Counted from the stretch's first letter, positions 34,745 through 44,596 are shown. The stretch: DNA of 64,000 nt from Deltaproteobacteria bacterium (GCA_025363655.1 JANYDK010000011.1:1-64000); one strand, 5' to 3'. Notes: generated by a model not told the origin, from the sequence alone. Made by a program: numbers and translations.

Positions 34745-35362
34745 TCAGCGCAACAGATAGCGCCGAATCATCGCCGACAGCTCACGTTGCAAGAGGCCGC
34801 TCTCGAGTTGGGCGCGGTAGTCACGGGTGGCGGTGCGGACGACCGCCATCACCGTCTTGACGACGAGGTCGGCGGCGAAGTCGAGATCTTCGGGGACCAC
34901 GCGCGCGCGGTGGTGCTCGAGCGCGACGCGGACCATCGTCACCGCCTCGTCGGTCATCACGAGGCCGAGCCCGAGCTGACCGAGGTTCGAAGCCTCGCCG
35001 TACCAACGTCGATAGAGCTCGAGCTTCTTGCCCGCGACCTCTGCGAGCACACCGACGAGGACCTCGATCGCGTCTTCGAGCGGCTTCTCCGCGAGCACGC
35101 TCGCCTTCGCTCGGAGTGCCGTCAGCTCGTCCTGCCACATGCGGTGGACGACGGCCTCGACGAGCGCCTCTTTGGTAGGAAAATAGTGATAGAGCGTGCC
35201 GATCGAGACGCCCGCCGCTTCGGCGATCTTGTTCGTCGTCGTCGCCGCCCAGCCCTCGCGCGAGACGACGCGCTCGGTGGCATCGAGGAGCACGCCGACC
35301 GTGTCCTGCGCCCGCTGCTGGCTCGGCACGCGTCGCGGCGCGGTGCGGACTTTTCGCGGCAT
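34745..35362 (-). CDS. TetR-family transcriptional regulator
   Basis: A 205-residue regulator. The N-terminal HTH (about 20-70) reads LLDATERVVSREGWAATTTN, KIAEAAGVSIGTLYHYFPTK, with the TetR signature G-x-LY-x-(H/Y)F at its end. The C-terminal half is a helical ligand-binding/dimer region. It is transcribed divergently from the propeller lipoprotein gene at 35506 with about 140 bases between. That gap has an A+T-richer segment near 35430-35465, a plausible place for both promoters, but no clear palindrome was found. Confidence 0.9.
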   Translation of the reverse strand: MPRKVRTAPRRVPSQQRAQDTVGVLLDATERVVSREGWAATTTNKIAEAAGVSIGTLYHYFPTKEALVEAVVHRMWQDELTALRAKASVLAEKPLEDAIEVLVGVLAEVAGKKLELYRRWYGEASNLGQLGLGLVMTDEAVTMVRVALEHHRARVVPEDLDFAADLVVKTVMAVVRTATRDYRAQLESGLLQRELSAMIRRYLLR

Positions 35363-35505
35363 CGATCGAGGAGTGAGCCTATCGCGGGAATCGGAGAATC
35401 GAGCACACCGGGGAAGCGATCGCGAATCGGTCGTGATTTTTCGAGTGAATCGTCTTTTGGCAATCGAGTACCGCCGACCTCCGCCGCGTGGTTATCTCCC
35501 GCCAC

Positions 35506-38022
35506 ATGTCGCACCTGCGCACCGCGCTTCCTCTCCTCGCGTTCGTAGCTCTCCCGCCGCTCTTCGGCGTCGCCTGCGGCAGCAAGAACGATGCAGCGAA
35601 ACCGCCGAACGACGAGGCGCCTGTCTTCGCGCTCCAACCGAAGAGCCCGTGGCCGAAGTTCCGCGCCAATGCGCAACAAGACGGCCACAGCGATCAGAAG
35701 CCGAGCAGCCTCGCGCCCCGAAGCGGCGTCTTCTGGTCGTTCAAGACCGCGAAGGGCATCTTCAGCTCGCCGGTGATCGGCGCCGACGGGACCATCTACC
35801 TCGGCTCCGCCGATCGCTCGTTCTATGCGCTCGGCAAGGACGGCAAGGTCCGCTTCCAGGTCCCGACCGGCGAGATCATCGACAGCTCGGCGCTCCTCGA
35901 CGACAAGGGCCGCGTCTACTTCGGCTCCGGCGACGGCAAGCTGCGCGCGCTCGACGCCGCCACCGGGAGCGTCGTCTGGACCACGACGGCCGACGATCCG
36001 AAGGTCAACAAGGCCTTCATCAATTGGTTCGAGGGCAACGTCTCGATCGATCGCAAAGGACGCCTCTGGGTCCCCAACGACGACTTCTTCCTCTACGGCG
36101 TCGATCGCGACGACGGCACCATCGTCGAGCGTCGGAAGATGCCCGATCAGACGTGGTCGCTCCCCGCCTTCGACGCCAAGAGCGGCCGCATGATCGTCGG
36201 CAACAACAACCTCCTCGCGGCCCTCGGTCAGAACGTCTTCGCGTGGGAGGAAGACGGCTCGCAGTCGTGGGACTCCTCGACGCTCGGCACCATCGCCGCG
36301 AGCTTCATGCTCACCCCCGAAGGCCTCGCGGTGGTCGGCGGCTTCGATGGCTACGTGCACGCGTGGGACGGGGCGACGGGCGAAGAAAGGTGGTCGTTCG
36401 CGACGCGCGATCACGTCTACGCCAGCCCGGCACGGCTCCCCGACGGCGGCATCGTGCAAGCGTCGACCGATGGCACCGTCTACGTGCTCGAGCCGAAGGA
36501 CGGCAAGCTCCGTTGGACCTTCGACGTCCACGAGCCGGTGCGGAGCTCGCCTGCGATCGACGGCGACGGCAACATCTACCTCGGCGGCGGTGACGGACGT
36601 CTGTGGGTGTTGAAGAGCGACGGCACGCTCAAATTCTGCGTGAAGCTGATCACCGAAGCGCGCAACGATCTGAACGCTTCGCCTGCCCTCGGGCTCGACG
36701 CCGTCTACCTCGCGGGCGAGAGCGGCGACATCTTCTCGGTCCCGTACGATTGGTGTCTACGCGACGATCAAAAGGGGACGCCTGCGTGCGCACCGCCGCC
36801 GGCCTCGACCGATGGAGCGAAGCTTCGCTACACCACCGCGCTCGGCGCCGTGCTCGAGAGCGCGCCCGAAAGCATCGAGGCCAATGCTCCCATCGCGCTC
36901 AGCCTCGTCGTGCGGGAAGGCGGAAATCCTCGGCTCGCGGTGCTGGACGCGAAATCGATCACGGCGAGCGCGACGCCGGCAGTCGACCTCGACGTCGCGG
37001 TCTCGGGCGACGGCAAGTTCGTCGTCGTCACCCCCAAGGGTGCCTATCCCGCGGGGCTGCTCACGCTCGAAGTGAAAGGCAATTATCTCGTCGATCTCGA
37101 TCGCGATGGGCTGCGTCTCTCCAAGGGTGTCGTCGGCGGCACGGTGCAGACGAAGCTGAGCTTGAAAGTGAAGGACGCCGTCGCCGCGGGCACGCTCGCG
37201 TTGCCCCACGATGGCGCCGCAGCGACCGCCTTCGAGCTCTCGCGCCTCGCGCTCCCGCTTCCCACCATTCTCCCGAGCTACAACCAAATCGGCTTCGATT
37301 CGCTGCACTACGTGATCGGCCTCGTCGAAGGGGACGCGAAGAAGGGCGTCGCCTTCATGGCCGGTGGCGCGCGGAAAGAGGGCTCCGACGTCACCACCCT
37401 CGACCCCGCCACCAAGGCGCTGATGCCACTCTCGTACACCTTCGAGGGTGGGCGTCTGACGCTGCTCAACAGCGACGGGTTGGTCGTCGAGGTGATGAAC
37501 GCGACGATTCCCTTCCGCAGCTTCCGCATCGCCGCGACGCTGGGAGCCGAGCTCTCGGCCCTCGACGACGCGCAGCTGACCGGCAGCACCGTTTGCGCGC
37601 AAGTGCCTTTTTATGGGCCGTTTCTCCAAAATCTCGGCCTCTGCAATCCGCAGACGGACGTCCTCTCGGTGCTCGGCGGCGCCAAGCTCACGCCGTGGAA
37701 GGCGACGCCGGCGCAGCTCGAAGCGACGTTCGCGCTCGATGCCGCGGAGGTCAGCGCGACGGTCACCACCAGCACCAGCTCGCCGGGCAAGAACGTGAAG
37801 GCGAGCGAGCACGTCGTCTCGCTCCTCCTCGTCGACGCCACCACCGGTGCTCCCGTGAGCCTCGATTATGGCTTGAAGACGACCCGTGACGTCGACGCCG
37901 GCGGCAACGTCGCCAAGGTGCACGTACCCGTCACCGGCAAGACGCTCCCGAGCACGATGCGGGCCTATCTGATGGTCGACGTCTCCCCGGCGGCCACGGG
38001 CTCACTGACGACGGCGCACTGA
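35506..38022 (+). CDS. PQQ-type beta-propeller lipoprotein
   Basis: An 838-residue protein. The lipobox GVAC follows MSHLRTALPLLAFVALPPLF. The first 400 residues contain six or more PQQ/pyrrolo-quinoline-type blades (GADGTIYLGSADRSFYALGK, GRVYFGSGDGKLRALDAATG, GDGNIYLGGGDGRLWVLKSD), which form a propeller like that of BamB or PQQ dehydrogenases. Blade motifs are scaffold-like and no enzyme residues are obvious. The C-terminal 400 residues are beta-rich and unassigned. The ATG at 35506 is used; an in-frame GTG lies six codons earlier. Confidence 0.85.
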   Translation: MSHLRTALPLLAFVALPPLFGVACGSKNDAAKPPNDEAPVFALQPKSPWPKFRANAQQDGHSDQKPSSLAPRSGVFWSFKTAKGIFSSPVIGADGTIYLGSADRSFYALGKDGKVRFQVPTGEIIDSSALLDDKGRVYFGSGDGKLRALDAATGSVVWTTTADDPKVNKAFINWFEGNVSIDRKGRLWVPNDDFFLYGVDRDDGTIVERRKMPDQTWSLPAFDAKSGRMIVGNNNLLAALGQNVFAWEEDGSQSWDSSTLGTIAASFMLTPEGLAVVGGFDGYVHAWDGATGEERWSFATRDHVYASPARLPDGGIVQASTDGTVYVLEPKDGKLRWTFDVHEPVRSSPAIDGDGNIYLGGGDGRLWVLKSDGTLKFCVKLITEARNDLNASPALGLDAVYLAGESGDIFSVPYDWCLRDDQKGTPACAPPPASTDGAKLRYTTALGAVLESAPESIEANAPIALSLVVREGGNPRLAVLDAKSITASATPAVDLDVAVSGDGKFVVVTPKGAYPAGLLTLEVKGNYLVDLDRDGLRLSKGVVGGTVQTKLSLKVKDAVAAGTLALPHDGAAATAFELSRLALPLPTILPSYNQIGFDSLHYVIGLVEGDAKKGVAFMAGGARKEGSDVTTLDPATKALMPLSYTFEGGRLTLLNSDGLVVEVMNATIPFRSFRIAATLGAELSALDDAQLTGSTVCAQVPFYGPFLQNLGLCNPQTDVLSVLGGAKLTPWKATPAQLEATFALDAAEVSATVTTSTSSPGKNVKASEHVVSLLLVDATTGAPVSLDYGLKTTRDVDAGGNVAKVHVPVTGKTLPSTMRAYLMVDVSPAATGSLTTAH

Positions 38023-38046
38023 GCGGCTCACGGACGGGTACGCGGT

Positions 38047-38598
38047 TTACCGCCACTCGCGCTGCAGGAGCGCGTAGATCGCGGTGTCGGTCCATTCGCC
38101 TTTCCACCACAAATTTTCGATGAAATGCGCCTCTTTCCGCATCCCGAGCTTCTCGGCGATGCGGATGGAAGCGACGTTGCGCGGGTCGACGTCGACGTAG
38201 AGGCGATGCACGTCGAGCTCGCGGAACGCGAAGTCGGCGAGCGCACGGGTGGCCTCGGGCACATAGCCCCTCCCCCATCGATCGCGACGAACGACGTACC
38301 AGAGGGCCGCCTCTCGCTGCTCGACATCGCGCACGTGCACGCCCACTCGCCCGACGACCTCGCCTTTGCCCCCTTCGTCACACTCGTCACACTCGACGAT
38401 CGCCAAGTCGTAGAGCGTCCGCTTCTCGACGTCCGACTCGGAGCGCACCCGTGCGATGTAGGCGCGGCTCTCGTCGAGCGTGCGCACGCCGTGACTCTGG
38501 TAGCGGACGACCTCGACATCGGACTCGTAGACGTTGCACGCCTCGACGTCGTCCATAGTCAGCTCACGGAGGCGCAATCGCTTCGTCGACAATTCCAT
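38047..38598 (-). CDS. GNAT-family N-acetyltransferase (RimJ/RimL-like)
   Basis: A 183-residue GNAT protein. It opens with the RimL-type MELSTKRLRLRELTMDDVEA, has the acetyl-CoA-binding segment RDRWGRGYVPEATRALADFA and a C-terminal RLYVDVDPRNVASIRIAEKL, GMRKEAHF. It probably acetylates an amino group of a protein N-terminus or a small molecule; the acceptor is unknown. A pair of 9-bp repeats encodes the Asp/Glu/Cys loop CDECDEGGKG. It converges on the propeller lipoprotein gene and precedes the DUF885 gene on the opposite strand from that gene. Confidence 0.9.
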   Translation of the reverse strand: MELSTKRLRLRELTMDDVEACNVYESDVEVVRYQSHGVRTLDESRAYIARVRSESDVEKRTLYDLAIVECDECDEGGKGEVVGRVGVHVRDVEQREAALWYVVRRDRWGRGYVPEATRALADFAFRELDVHRLYVDVDPRNVASIRIAEKLGMRKEAHFIENLWWKGEWTDTAIYALLQREWR

Positions 38599-38613
38599 CG
38601 GGCGTTCCTCGGA

Positions 38614-40401
38614 TCACTCGGCGTGCATCGCTTTGCGCGCCAACTTCATGGTCGGCGAGCCCGCCGAAAGCAGCTCGTCGTGAAACGCGCGCTCGGAGAA
38701 ACCAGGCTTTCCCTCGAGCGCGTGGCGAATCTTCATCATCTCGGTGAAGCCGTAGAAGTACGTCGTCAGCTGCGCGCTCGAGAGCCGCGCCCGCTTCCAC
38801 TTGCCCACCGCCTCGCCCTCTTCTTGGAAGGCCTCGTTCATCATCAGCGAAAGGGCGGCCTTCTCGTCCATCGACCCGGCGTGCACGTCGTGATCGAGGA
38901 GTGCGTTGACGCACATCCGCAAGACCATCTTCTGCCGTTGCAGCCGCACCTTCGGCCCGCCGAAGCCGTATTTCGACATCAGCCACTCCGAATAGACCGC
39001 CCACCCTTCGACAAAGGCGCCACTGGCATAGACCGCGCGCACCTTCGAAGGAAAACGGTTGTTGTGCATCAGTTGGAGGAAGTGCCCAGGCATCGCCTCG
39101 TGCACCACCAGGTCGGTGAGCATCCCGGCGTTGTATTCGCGATAGAACGACTCGACGCGCTTCTCTGGCCACCCCTTGGGGGTCGGCGAAATGGCGAAGA
39201 ACGTCTCTTGATTCGCCTCCAGCGGACCCGACGAATCGCAATAGGCGATGGCCACACCGCGGCGCCATTCGGGCATTTCGATGACCCGACAGGGCTCGGT
39301 CGGCACCGTCACGAGGTCGTTTTTTTTCACGAACGCGGTCGCCGCGGTCAGCAGCTTCTCGGCGTCGCCGACGATGGTGGCGTTGGTCGAACGATCTTTC
39401 GCGACTTCGTCGAGCACCTTGCGAAGAAAGACCCGCTCGTCTTCCGCGTTGGCCAGCGCCGGCAGTTTGGCGCTCGGAAAGAGCACCGGCCAAAGCTCCT
39501 TGCTCGTCGAAACCATTTCTTTCTTGGTCGTCTCGAGGAGCACGCGCGCCTCGGCCGCGAGGGCGTCGATGTCGATGGCGTCGCCGAGCTCGAAGCGGAG
39601 CTTCTTCTCGAACTTGGCGCGCCCGAGGCGAAAGTCTCCGTCGCTGCGCGGGAGCAAGTCTTTCTCGAGGAAGGTCTGGAAGTCGTGGAGCGCCGTCGCA
39701 CATCGCCCCGCCGCGGCGACGAGGCTCGCCTTCTTCGCCGGCACCTTCGCGGCGAACGCCGGCACCTCTTGCTCGCAGAGACCGATGAGCCCGCGGTTCT
39801 GATCGATCGCCGTCTCGGTCGACACGTGGGGCGAATGGGCGAGCCGACTCTTCGCCGCCGCCACCACCACCGCCACACCATCGAGCCTCTTTTCCAGGCT
39901 CGTCGCGCGCACGTCGAGGCTCGCGAACTCGCGCGTGATCATCGGATCGAGGCCGCTGCCGATGAGTGAGGTGTAAAGGACCGGATCCCAATCGGCGTCC
40001 TTCAGCTCGTCGATGCCGAAGAGGGCATAGCGAAGTTGGTTCAGCACCACCTCGCGATCGACGCGCATCGCCGCGTCGAGATCGGCCTCGGGAAGGGCGG
40101 CGAGCTTCTCGATCCATCCTTGGGTGGCCGCGCGATCTTTGGCGTCGCCTTCCTTCGACATGTCGGGCCAACGCTCGTCCTGCGAGTGGTCTCCCGCGCC
40201 GGTGGCGGCGGTCGGGCTTCGTCGAAACGCGTCGGCGAGGTAGTCGGCGAAGAGGTTGGCCGCGTCGGCGTGCGCGTCTTTCATGTTCGTCTCCGGCTTC
40301 GGCGAGGGCGGCATGGTGGGCGTGGGTGTTTTCCCACCAGGACCACAGGCGAGCACGCCCGCGAGGGTGAGAATCGCGAAAGTGGGCTCATGGCGGCGCA
40401 T
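38614..40401 (-). CDS. DUF885-family metallopeptidase lipoprotein
   Basis: A 595-residue protein with a lipobox (AGVLACG) and a mature domain of the DUF885 family. The zinc motif is H-E-x-x-x-H in LTDLVVHEAMPGHFLQLMHN near residue 430. A second ligand region follows (SGAFVEGWAVYSEWLM, with the E-G-W-A-x-Y pattern). C-terminal motif SPTMKLARKAM. DUF885 proteins resemble thermolysin-clan peptidases, and the enzyme should act in the periplasm or at the outer membrane. The ATG at 40401 opens the signal peptide; longer frames are low-complexity. Confidence 0.88.
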   Translation of the reverse strand: MRRHEPTFAILTLAGVLACGPGGKTPTPTMPPSPKPETNMKDAHADAANLFADYLADAFRRSPTAATGAGDHSQDERWPDMSKEGDAKDRAATQGWIEKLAALPEADLDAAMRVDREVVLNQLRYALFGIDELKDADWDPVLYTSLIGSGLDPMITREFASLDVRATSLEKRLDGVAVVVAAAKSRLAHSPHVSTETAIDQNRGLIGLCEQEVPAFAAKVPAKKASLVAAAGRCATALHDFQTFLEKDLLPRSDGDFRLGRAKFEKKLRFELGDAIDIDALAAEARVLLETTKKEMVSTSKELWPVLFPSAKLPALANAEDERVFLRKVLDEVAKDRSTNATIVGDAEKLLTAATAFVKKNDLVTVPTEPCRVIEMPEWRRGVAIAYCDSSGPLEANQETFFAISPTPKGWPEKRVESFYREYNAGMLTDLVVHEAMPGHFLQLMHNNRFPSKVRAVYASGAFVEGWAVYSEWLMSKYGFGGPKVRLQRQKMVLRMCVNALLDHDVHAGSMDEKAALSLMMNEAFQEEGEAVGKWKRARLSSAQLTTYFYGFTEMMKIRHALEGKPGFSERAFHDELLSAGSPTMKLARKAMHAE

Positions 40402-40461
40402 CGCTGCCGAGTAGCGCGAGCCGGTGAGCGCGAGAAGGCATACCGGTGCTAGTGTCCGCTC

Positions 40462-40665
40462 GTGTCGCTCGACGTCGACGCCGCCATCGCCAAAGCCGGA
40501 GACGAGCTCGGCCTCCCTTCCTACTACCGCGATTGCGTGAAACCACTCTTGCGCAGCGGTCCTGTGGGATATCCGCGCTGCTGCGGCGGCGGATGCGAGC
40601 CGTGCGCCGAGACCCTCGCTGCCGTCGCCGATCGCGCGCGTGAGCTGCTGGACGCCGAGCGATGA
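40462..40665 (+). CDS. Small Cys-rich protein coupled to the M28 peptidase
   Basis: A 67-residue protein starting with GTG. Its last third holds the cluster GYPRCCGGGCEPCAETLAAV: four cysteines in CC-x3-C-x2-C. The pattern resembles the short CCG-x-GC-x-PC segment of the oxidoreductase-like domain (PF09791). It could bind a metal or disulfide partner. Its stop overlaps the peptidase ATG as ATGA, so both are made together. It lies 60 bases from the divergent DUF885 gene. Too short for certainty. Confidence 0.55.
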   Translation: MSLDVDAAIAKAGDELGLPSYYRDCVKPLLRSGPVGYPRCCGGGCEPCAETLAAVADRARELLDAER

Positions 40666-41732
40666 GCGACGAGCCGACATCCGTACCCCCGCCCGCACCC
40701 GCGCGCGGCCTCGCCGGGTTCTGGTCGAGGCGCAGTCGCAACACCAAGCGGCGCCTCGTCTTCTATCCGTCGCTGGCATTTTTGCTCATTTTGCCGCTGT
40801 TTTTCATGATGTGCATGCCCGGTGAGAGCTACCAAGGCGAGGCGCCGGTGCTCGACGAAAAAGAACGCGCGCTCGTCGGCTCGCTGCGCGAAGACGTGAC
40901 CGCGCTCGCCAAGACCATCGGCGAGCGCAACCACCCGCATCCAGATGCGCTCGTCCGTGCACGTGAGTACGTCTCAGGAGCGTTCACGCAGGCTGGATAC
41001 CAAGTCCATGCCCTCGACTACGTCGTCCTCGGCAGCGGGCTCGCCACCAACCTCGAGGTCGAGCTCAAAGGCACACGGCTCCCGAACGAAATCGTCCTCG
41101 TGGGCGCGCACTACGACTCCGTCGAAGGTTCGATGGGCGCCGACGACAATGCCAGTGGCGTCGCCGGTCTCCTCGCGCTCGCCCGTGCGTTCGCCGGCAA
41201 GCCGCGCGCACGCACCCTCCGCTTCGTCGCCTTCGCCGACGAGGAGCCGCCCTATTTCTGGAACGACGCGATGGGCAGCCTCGTCTACGCGCGCGCCTGC
41301 AAGAAGAACGGCGACGACATCGTCGCCATGCTCTCGCTGGAGACGATTGGCTACTACCGCGTCGGACCGAAGACGCAGCATTACCCCTTTCCGATGGGCC
41401 TCTTCTATCCCGATCACGGCGACTTCATCGCCTTCGTCGGCAACCTCGGCTCGCGCGGCCTCACCCGCGACGTGGTCCGTATTTTCCGCGAAGCGACGCG
41501 CTTTCCCTCGGAGGGCGTGGCCGCGCCGAACCTCATTCCGGGCATCGGCTGGAGCGACCAATGGTCGTTCTGGGAGGTGGGCTATCCCGGCGTGATGGTC
41601 ACCGACACCGCTCCGTTTCGGAATCCCAATTACCACACCCAAGGGGATACGCCCGAGACGCTCGATTACGATCGTTTTGCCTTGGTCGTGAGTGGCGTGC
41701 AGAAGGTCGTCGAGCGACTGGCCGATCGCTAG
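40662..41732 (+). CDS. M28-family zinc aminopeptidase, membrane-anchored
   Basis: A 356-residue protein with a basic N-terminus, a single membrane segment (LVFYPSLAFLLILPLFFMMC, about 30-50) and a peptidase domain facing the periplasm. Zinc-site motifs of family M28 are in order: IVLVGAHYDSVEGSMGADDN (His and Asp ligands), VAFADEEPPYFW (Glu-Glu), and NPNYHTQGDTPETLDYDR (His). The length and layout fit the Q- or aminopeptidase-type M28 proteins. Its last bases overlap the convergent phosphoesterase gene: the CTAG at 41729-41732 contains both stop codons. Confidence 0.92.
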   Translation: MSDEPTSVPPPAPARGLAGFWSRRSRNTKRRLVFYPSLAFLLILPLFFMMCMPGESYQGEAPVLDEKERALVGSLREDVTALAKTIGERNHPHPDALVRAREYVSGAFTQAGYQVHALDYVVLGSGLATNLEVELKGTRLPNEIVLVGAHYDSVEGSMGADDNASGVAGLLALARAFAGKPRARTLRFVAFADEEPPYFWNDAMGSLVYARACKKNGDDIVAMLSLETIGYYRVGPKTQHYPFPMGLFYPDHGDFIAFVGNLGSRGLTRDVVRIFREATRFPSEGVAAPNLIPGIGWSDQWSFWEVGYPGVMVTDTAPFRNPNYHTQGDTPETLDYDRFALVVSGVQKVVERLADR

Positions 41733-44596
41733 TCGTCGTCGACCTCGAGTCCCAGCTTCTTCCGTTCGATGCGCGCGCGCGCCGCTGCCTCCACCGCCGG
41801 GGGCAACGACTGCAAAGGCTCATTTCGCAGCGCGCGCACCACTTGGCGATCGAGCGCTGGGTTCTCGTCGACCTCTTGCAGCTCCCACGACTCGGTGAGG
41901 AGCAGCTCCGGCTTCGTCGCCGCCTTGGCGCCGCACTCGAGAGGCCATTGTCGCTTCTGGTAGTTCCAAGGGGTGAAATCGGGTGTCGAGGTGAACATGT
42001 CGTAGGGAATCGCCGCGTGCTCGGAGATGGCATTGGAATAAGGCACTCCGAGGATGTGCGCGAACATCTTGTGGAGCCCGGCCACGTCCATGTGCGTATG
42101 ACTCACGTATCCCTTCTTCACCCACGGGGAGACGAGCACGATCGGCGTGCGATGGACGTCGATGTGCTCGCCACCACCCGACGGATCGTCCTCGGTGATG
42201 ACGACCAGCGTCGAGGCCCAGGTCGGGCTGTGCGAGAGCGCGTCGATGAGCATCCCCGTCCCTTCGTCGTTCACCGCGATCATCGATCCCGGCGAAATTC
42301 CCGCGCCGAAGCCGTGCGTGTGATCGTTCATCAGGCACGCGTAGGTGAACGCCGGGAGATCGCAGGTGACGCGGATGCGACCGCCGAGGTAGCAGGCGCG
42401 CTCGACGTCGGGATATCCGAAATTGGCTTGGGAGAAGCCGCCCGGATACTGACTGTCGACCGGAGTCTGCCCGGCGACCGGCTTGGGGAGGCCGAGCGCT
42501 TCTCCGAGAATGGTGATGGGCACTTTGTTCGCCAATAGCCAATCGAAGCCGCCACCATAATCGGGTTGTCCGAGCGGCAAGACGCCGCCCAGCGGCAAAA
42601 CGTTTCCGCGGATGTCGCGGTTGTATTGATCGGTCGGCCACGTGCGCTCGTTGACGTCTGCACTGCGGCCGTAGACCGTCCAGAAGTGCCCCTGCTCGGA
42701 GAGCTCGGCGGCCGTGTAGTAATTGTCCGAAAGCGAGAAGTCGCGACCGAGCTGGCGGAAATTCTTCCACAGCTCGTCCATCTTCTCCTTCGTCTTCAAG
42801 ATGGTCAGATCGGCCTTCCCTTCGACGCCGGGAAAATCGCCGAAGACGCCGTCGAAAGACTTGTTTTCACGCACGACGAAGATGATGTGCTGAATCTGCT
42901 TCGACGGACCTTTGGTGTTGGTCGTCGGGATCGGGAAGTCGTCGGCGCCCTCGGGACAGGTGACCTTCGGCGCGCCTTCGAGCGCGGCGACGTCGTCGTT
43001 CTTCTTCACCGCCGCTTCACCAGCGACGAGCTCGCTGGCAGTCGGCCGATTCAAGGCTTGCACGGTGCCCGACATGTGATCGGAGACGTTGGCGTCGGCG
43101 ATCGCATAGTACGTCGGATCAGAGTCGACGTTGCCGCCGCGCATGTTGGCGATCACCACGATACCGGCGGGAAGAACGACCACCCCACTCGGCCACCAAC
43201 CGGTCGGCACGCGCCCCGAGGGCGTCAGCGTCGGCGGCGTCGTCGTCGTGTCGACGGTCCACGTCGCCAGCGCGTTCATCCCCGCGAGCGTCGCGTAGAG
43301 CCTCTTTTGTAGAGGATCGTAGGCCAGCGTGCTCGGATCGCTGCCGTGCAACTTGGTCGCGCTGTCGGCGGGAATGCTGGTGCTGGTACCGGCGACGCGA
43401 TCGACGAGCGTGAGGGTGTCGCCGAAGGCATTCGCGGACACCAACCAGCGCGCGTCGAGGAAGGTGAAGCCCTCCGGATCTTGATCGGTCGCGAAGTGTC
43501 GCGTCGTCTTCGGCGCCTTCGGATCGGTGATGTCGACTTCGTCGAGGGTGCGCGCGCCCCAGTGCGAGACGTAGACGAAGCGCCCCGTCGGATCGTTGGG
43601 ATCGAAGGCCGCGGCGAACGCCTCCTTGTTTCCCAAATCGGTCTGCCCGGTGAGCGTGCCGAAGGTCGGTGAGCCGGCGCCGACGTCGAAGACGAGGAGA
43701 CTCTTCTCGATCACGCCCGCGGCGACGAGGCGCTTTCCATCCGGCGAGGCGGCGATCGCGGCCACGTGCCAGGGAATGTCTTTGCCCGTGCTGCTCACCG
43801 ACGACGGCAATTTGAGCGAGCGCGCGTCGTCGCGAGTGAGAACGCCGGTGGCAGTGTCGACCTTGATCGCCTGCACGACTTTGTCGCTGGTGGCGACGTA
43901 GAGCAAATCAGGCGCGACGAAAACGGCGCTGGAATTCAAGGTCTCCGGCGCATCGAACTTCACCAGGCCGCGCAGCGGATCGTCGCCCGCGAGGAGCTTG
44001 TCGACGTCGAGCAAGCGAACGACGTGCGGCCCTTGCCCGGTGTCGACGGTGACCACCCAACGCTTGCTGGTGAGGCCGATTGCGCCGAGGAAGGTCGTCA
44101 GGCCACCGGGGAGCACGGCGTCACGAAACATCCACTCCTTGCCCATCGGCTTCACGCGCCTCCCCTCGGGGAGCACCGTCGTCGCCGCATCGGCGGGATC
44201 TTTTCCCGCGTACTTGATCGCGTCGCCGCTCGACGCGCTGACCGTGCACTTGCCGGTGATCGCCGCCGGAGGTTTTCCATCCCACGTGCCGCAGGTGTCG
44301 GCGTGGGGAATCCCGTCCCACGCCCCGAGCGCGGGACACGCATAATTGCCTGCGATTTCCGGGCAATCCTTCTGCGGACAGTCGTATCCACACGACGTCG
44401 GTGGAATGACGAAGTCGGTCGGATCGGGGAGGTTGCCGGTGTCCTTGCCTGCGTCGACGCCGACGTCGTTCTGCGGGGGCGCGTCCTTCGAATCGCCTCC
44501 GCAACCCGACACCAAAGGCGCCAAACCGGCGCCGAAGGCGAGCAGCGCCAACGTCGAAGCCACGCCCATACGCCGATGGCCAATCACCAAGCTCAT
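41729..44596 (-). CDS. Propeller-phosphoesterase lipoprotein
   Basis: A 955-residue protein. Lipobox LVSGC near residue 30, a short Asp/Gly linker, a Cys-rich segment (TSCGYDCPQKDCPEIAG), then a YVTN-like beta-propeller (about 130-500; e.g. GRFVYVSHWGARTLDEVDIT, DPLQKRLYATLAGMNALATW). The last 350 residues are a phosphoesterase/phospholipase C-type domain: QHIIFVVRENKSFDGVFGDF, DNYYTAAELSEQGHFWTVYG, and LVVITEDDPSGGGEHIDVHR. This domain order is found in myxobacterial surface phosphatases. It likely acts on phosphate esters outside the cell. The ATG at 44596 opens the signal peptide. Confidence 0.88.
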   Translation of the reverse strand: MSLVIGHRRMGVASTLALLAFGAGLAPLVSGCGGDSKDAPPQNDVGVDAGKDTGNLPDPTDFVIPPTSCGYDCPQKDCPEIAGNYACPALGAWDGIPHADTCGTWDGKPPAAITGKCTVSASSGDAIKYAGKDPADAATTVLPEGRRVKPMGKEWMFRDAVLPGGLTTFLGAIGLTSKRWVVTVDTGQGPHVVRLLDVDKLLAGDDPLRGLVKFDAPETLNSSAVFVAPDLLYVATSDKVVQAIKVDTATGVLTRDDARSLKLPSSVSSTGKDIPWHVAAIAASPDGKRLVAAGVIEKSLLVFDVGAGSPTFGTLTGQTDLGNKEAFAAAFDPNDPTGRFVYVSHWGARTLDEVDITDPKAPKTTRHFATDQDPEGFTFLDARWLVSANAFGDTLTLVDRVAGTSTSIPADSATKLHGSDPSTLAYDPLQKRLYATLAGMNALATWTVDTTTTPPTLTPSGRVPTGWWPSGVVVLPAGIVVIANMRGGNVDSDPTYYAIADANVSDHMSGTVQALNRPTASELVAGEAAVKKNDDVAALEGAPKVTCPEGADDFPIPTTNTKGPSKQIQHIIFVVRENKSFDGVFGDFPGVEGKADLTILKTKEKMDELWKNFRQLGRDFSLSDNYYTAAELSEQGHFWTVYGRSADVNERTWPTDQYNRDIRGNVLPLGGVLPLGQPDYGGGFDWLLANKVPITILGEALGLPKPVAGQTPVDSQYPGGFSQANFGYPDVERACYLGGRIRVTCDLPAFTYACLMNDHTHGFGAGISPGSMIAVNDEGTGMLIDALSHSPTWASTLVVITEDDPSGGGEHIDVHRTPIVLVSPWVKKGYVSHTHMDVAGLHKMFAHILGVPYSNAISEHAAIPYDMFTSTPDFTPWNYQKRQWPLECGAKAATKPELLLTESWELQEVDENPALDRQVVRALRNEPLQSLPPAVEAAARARIERKKLGLEVDDD

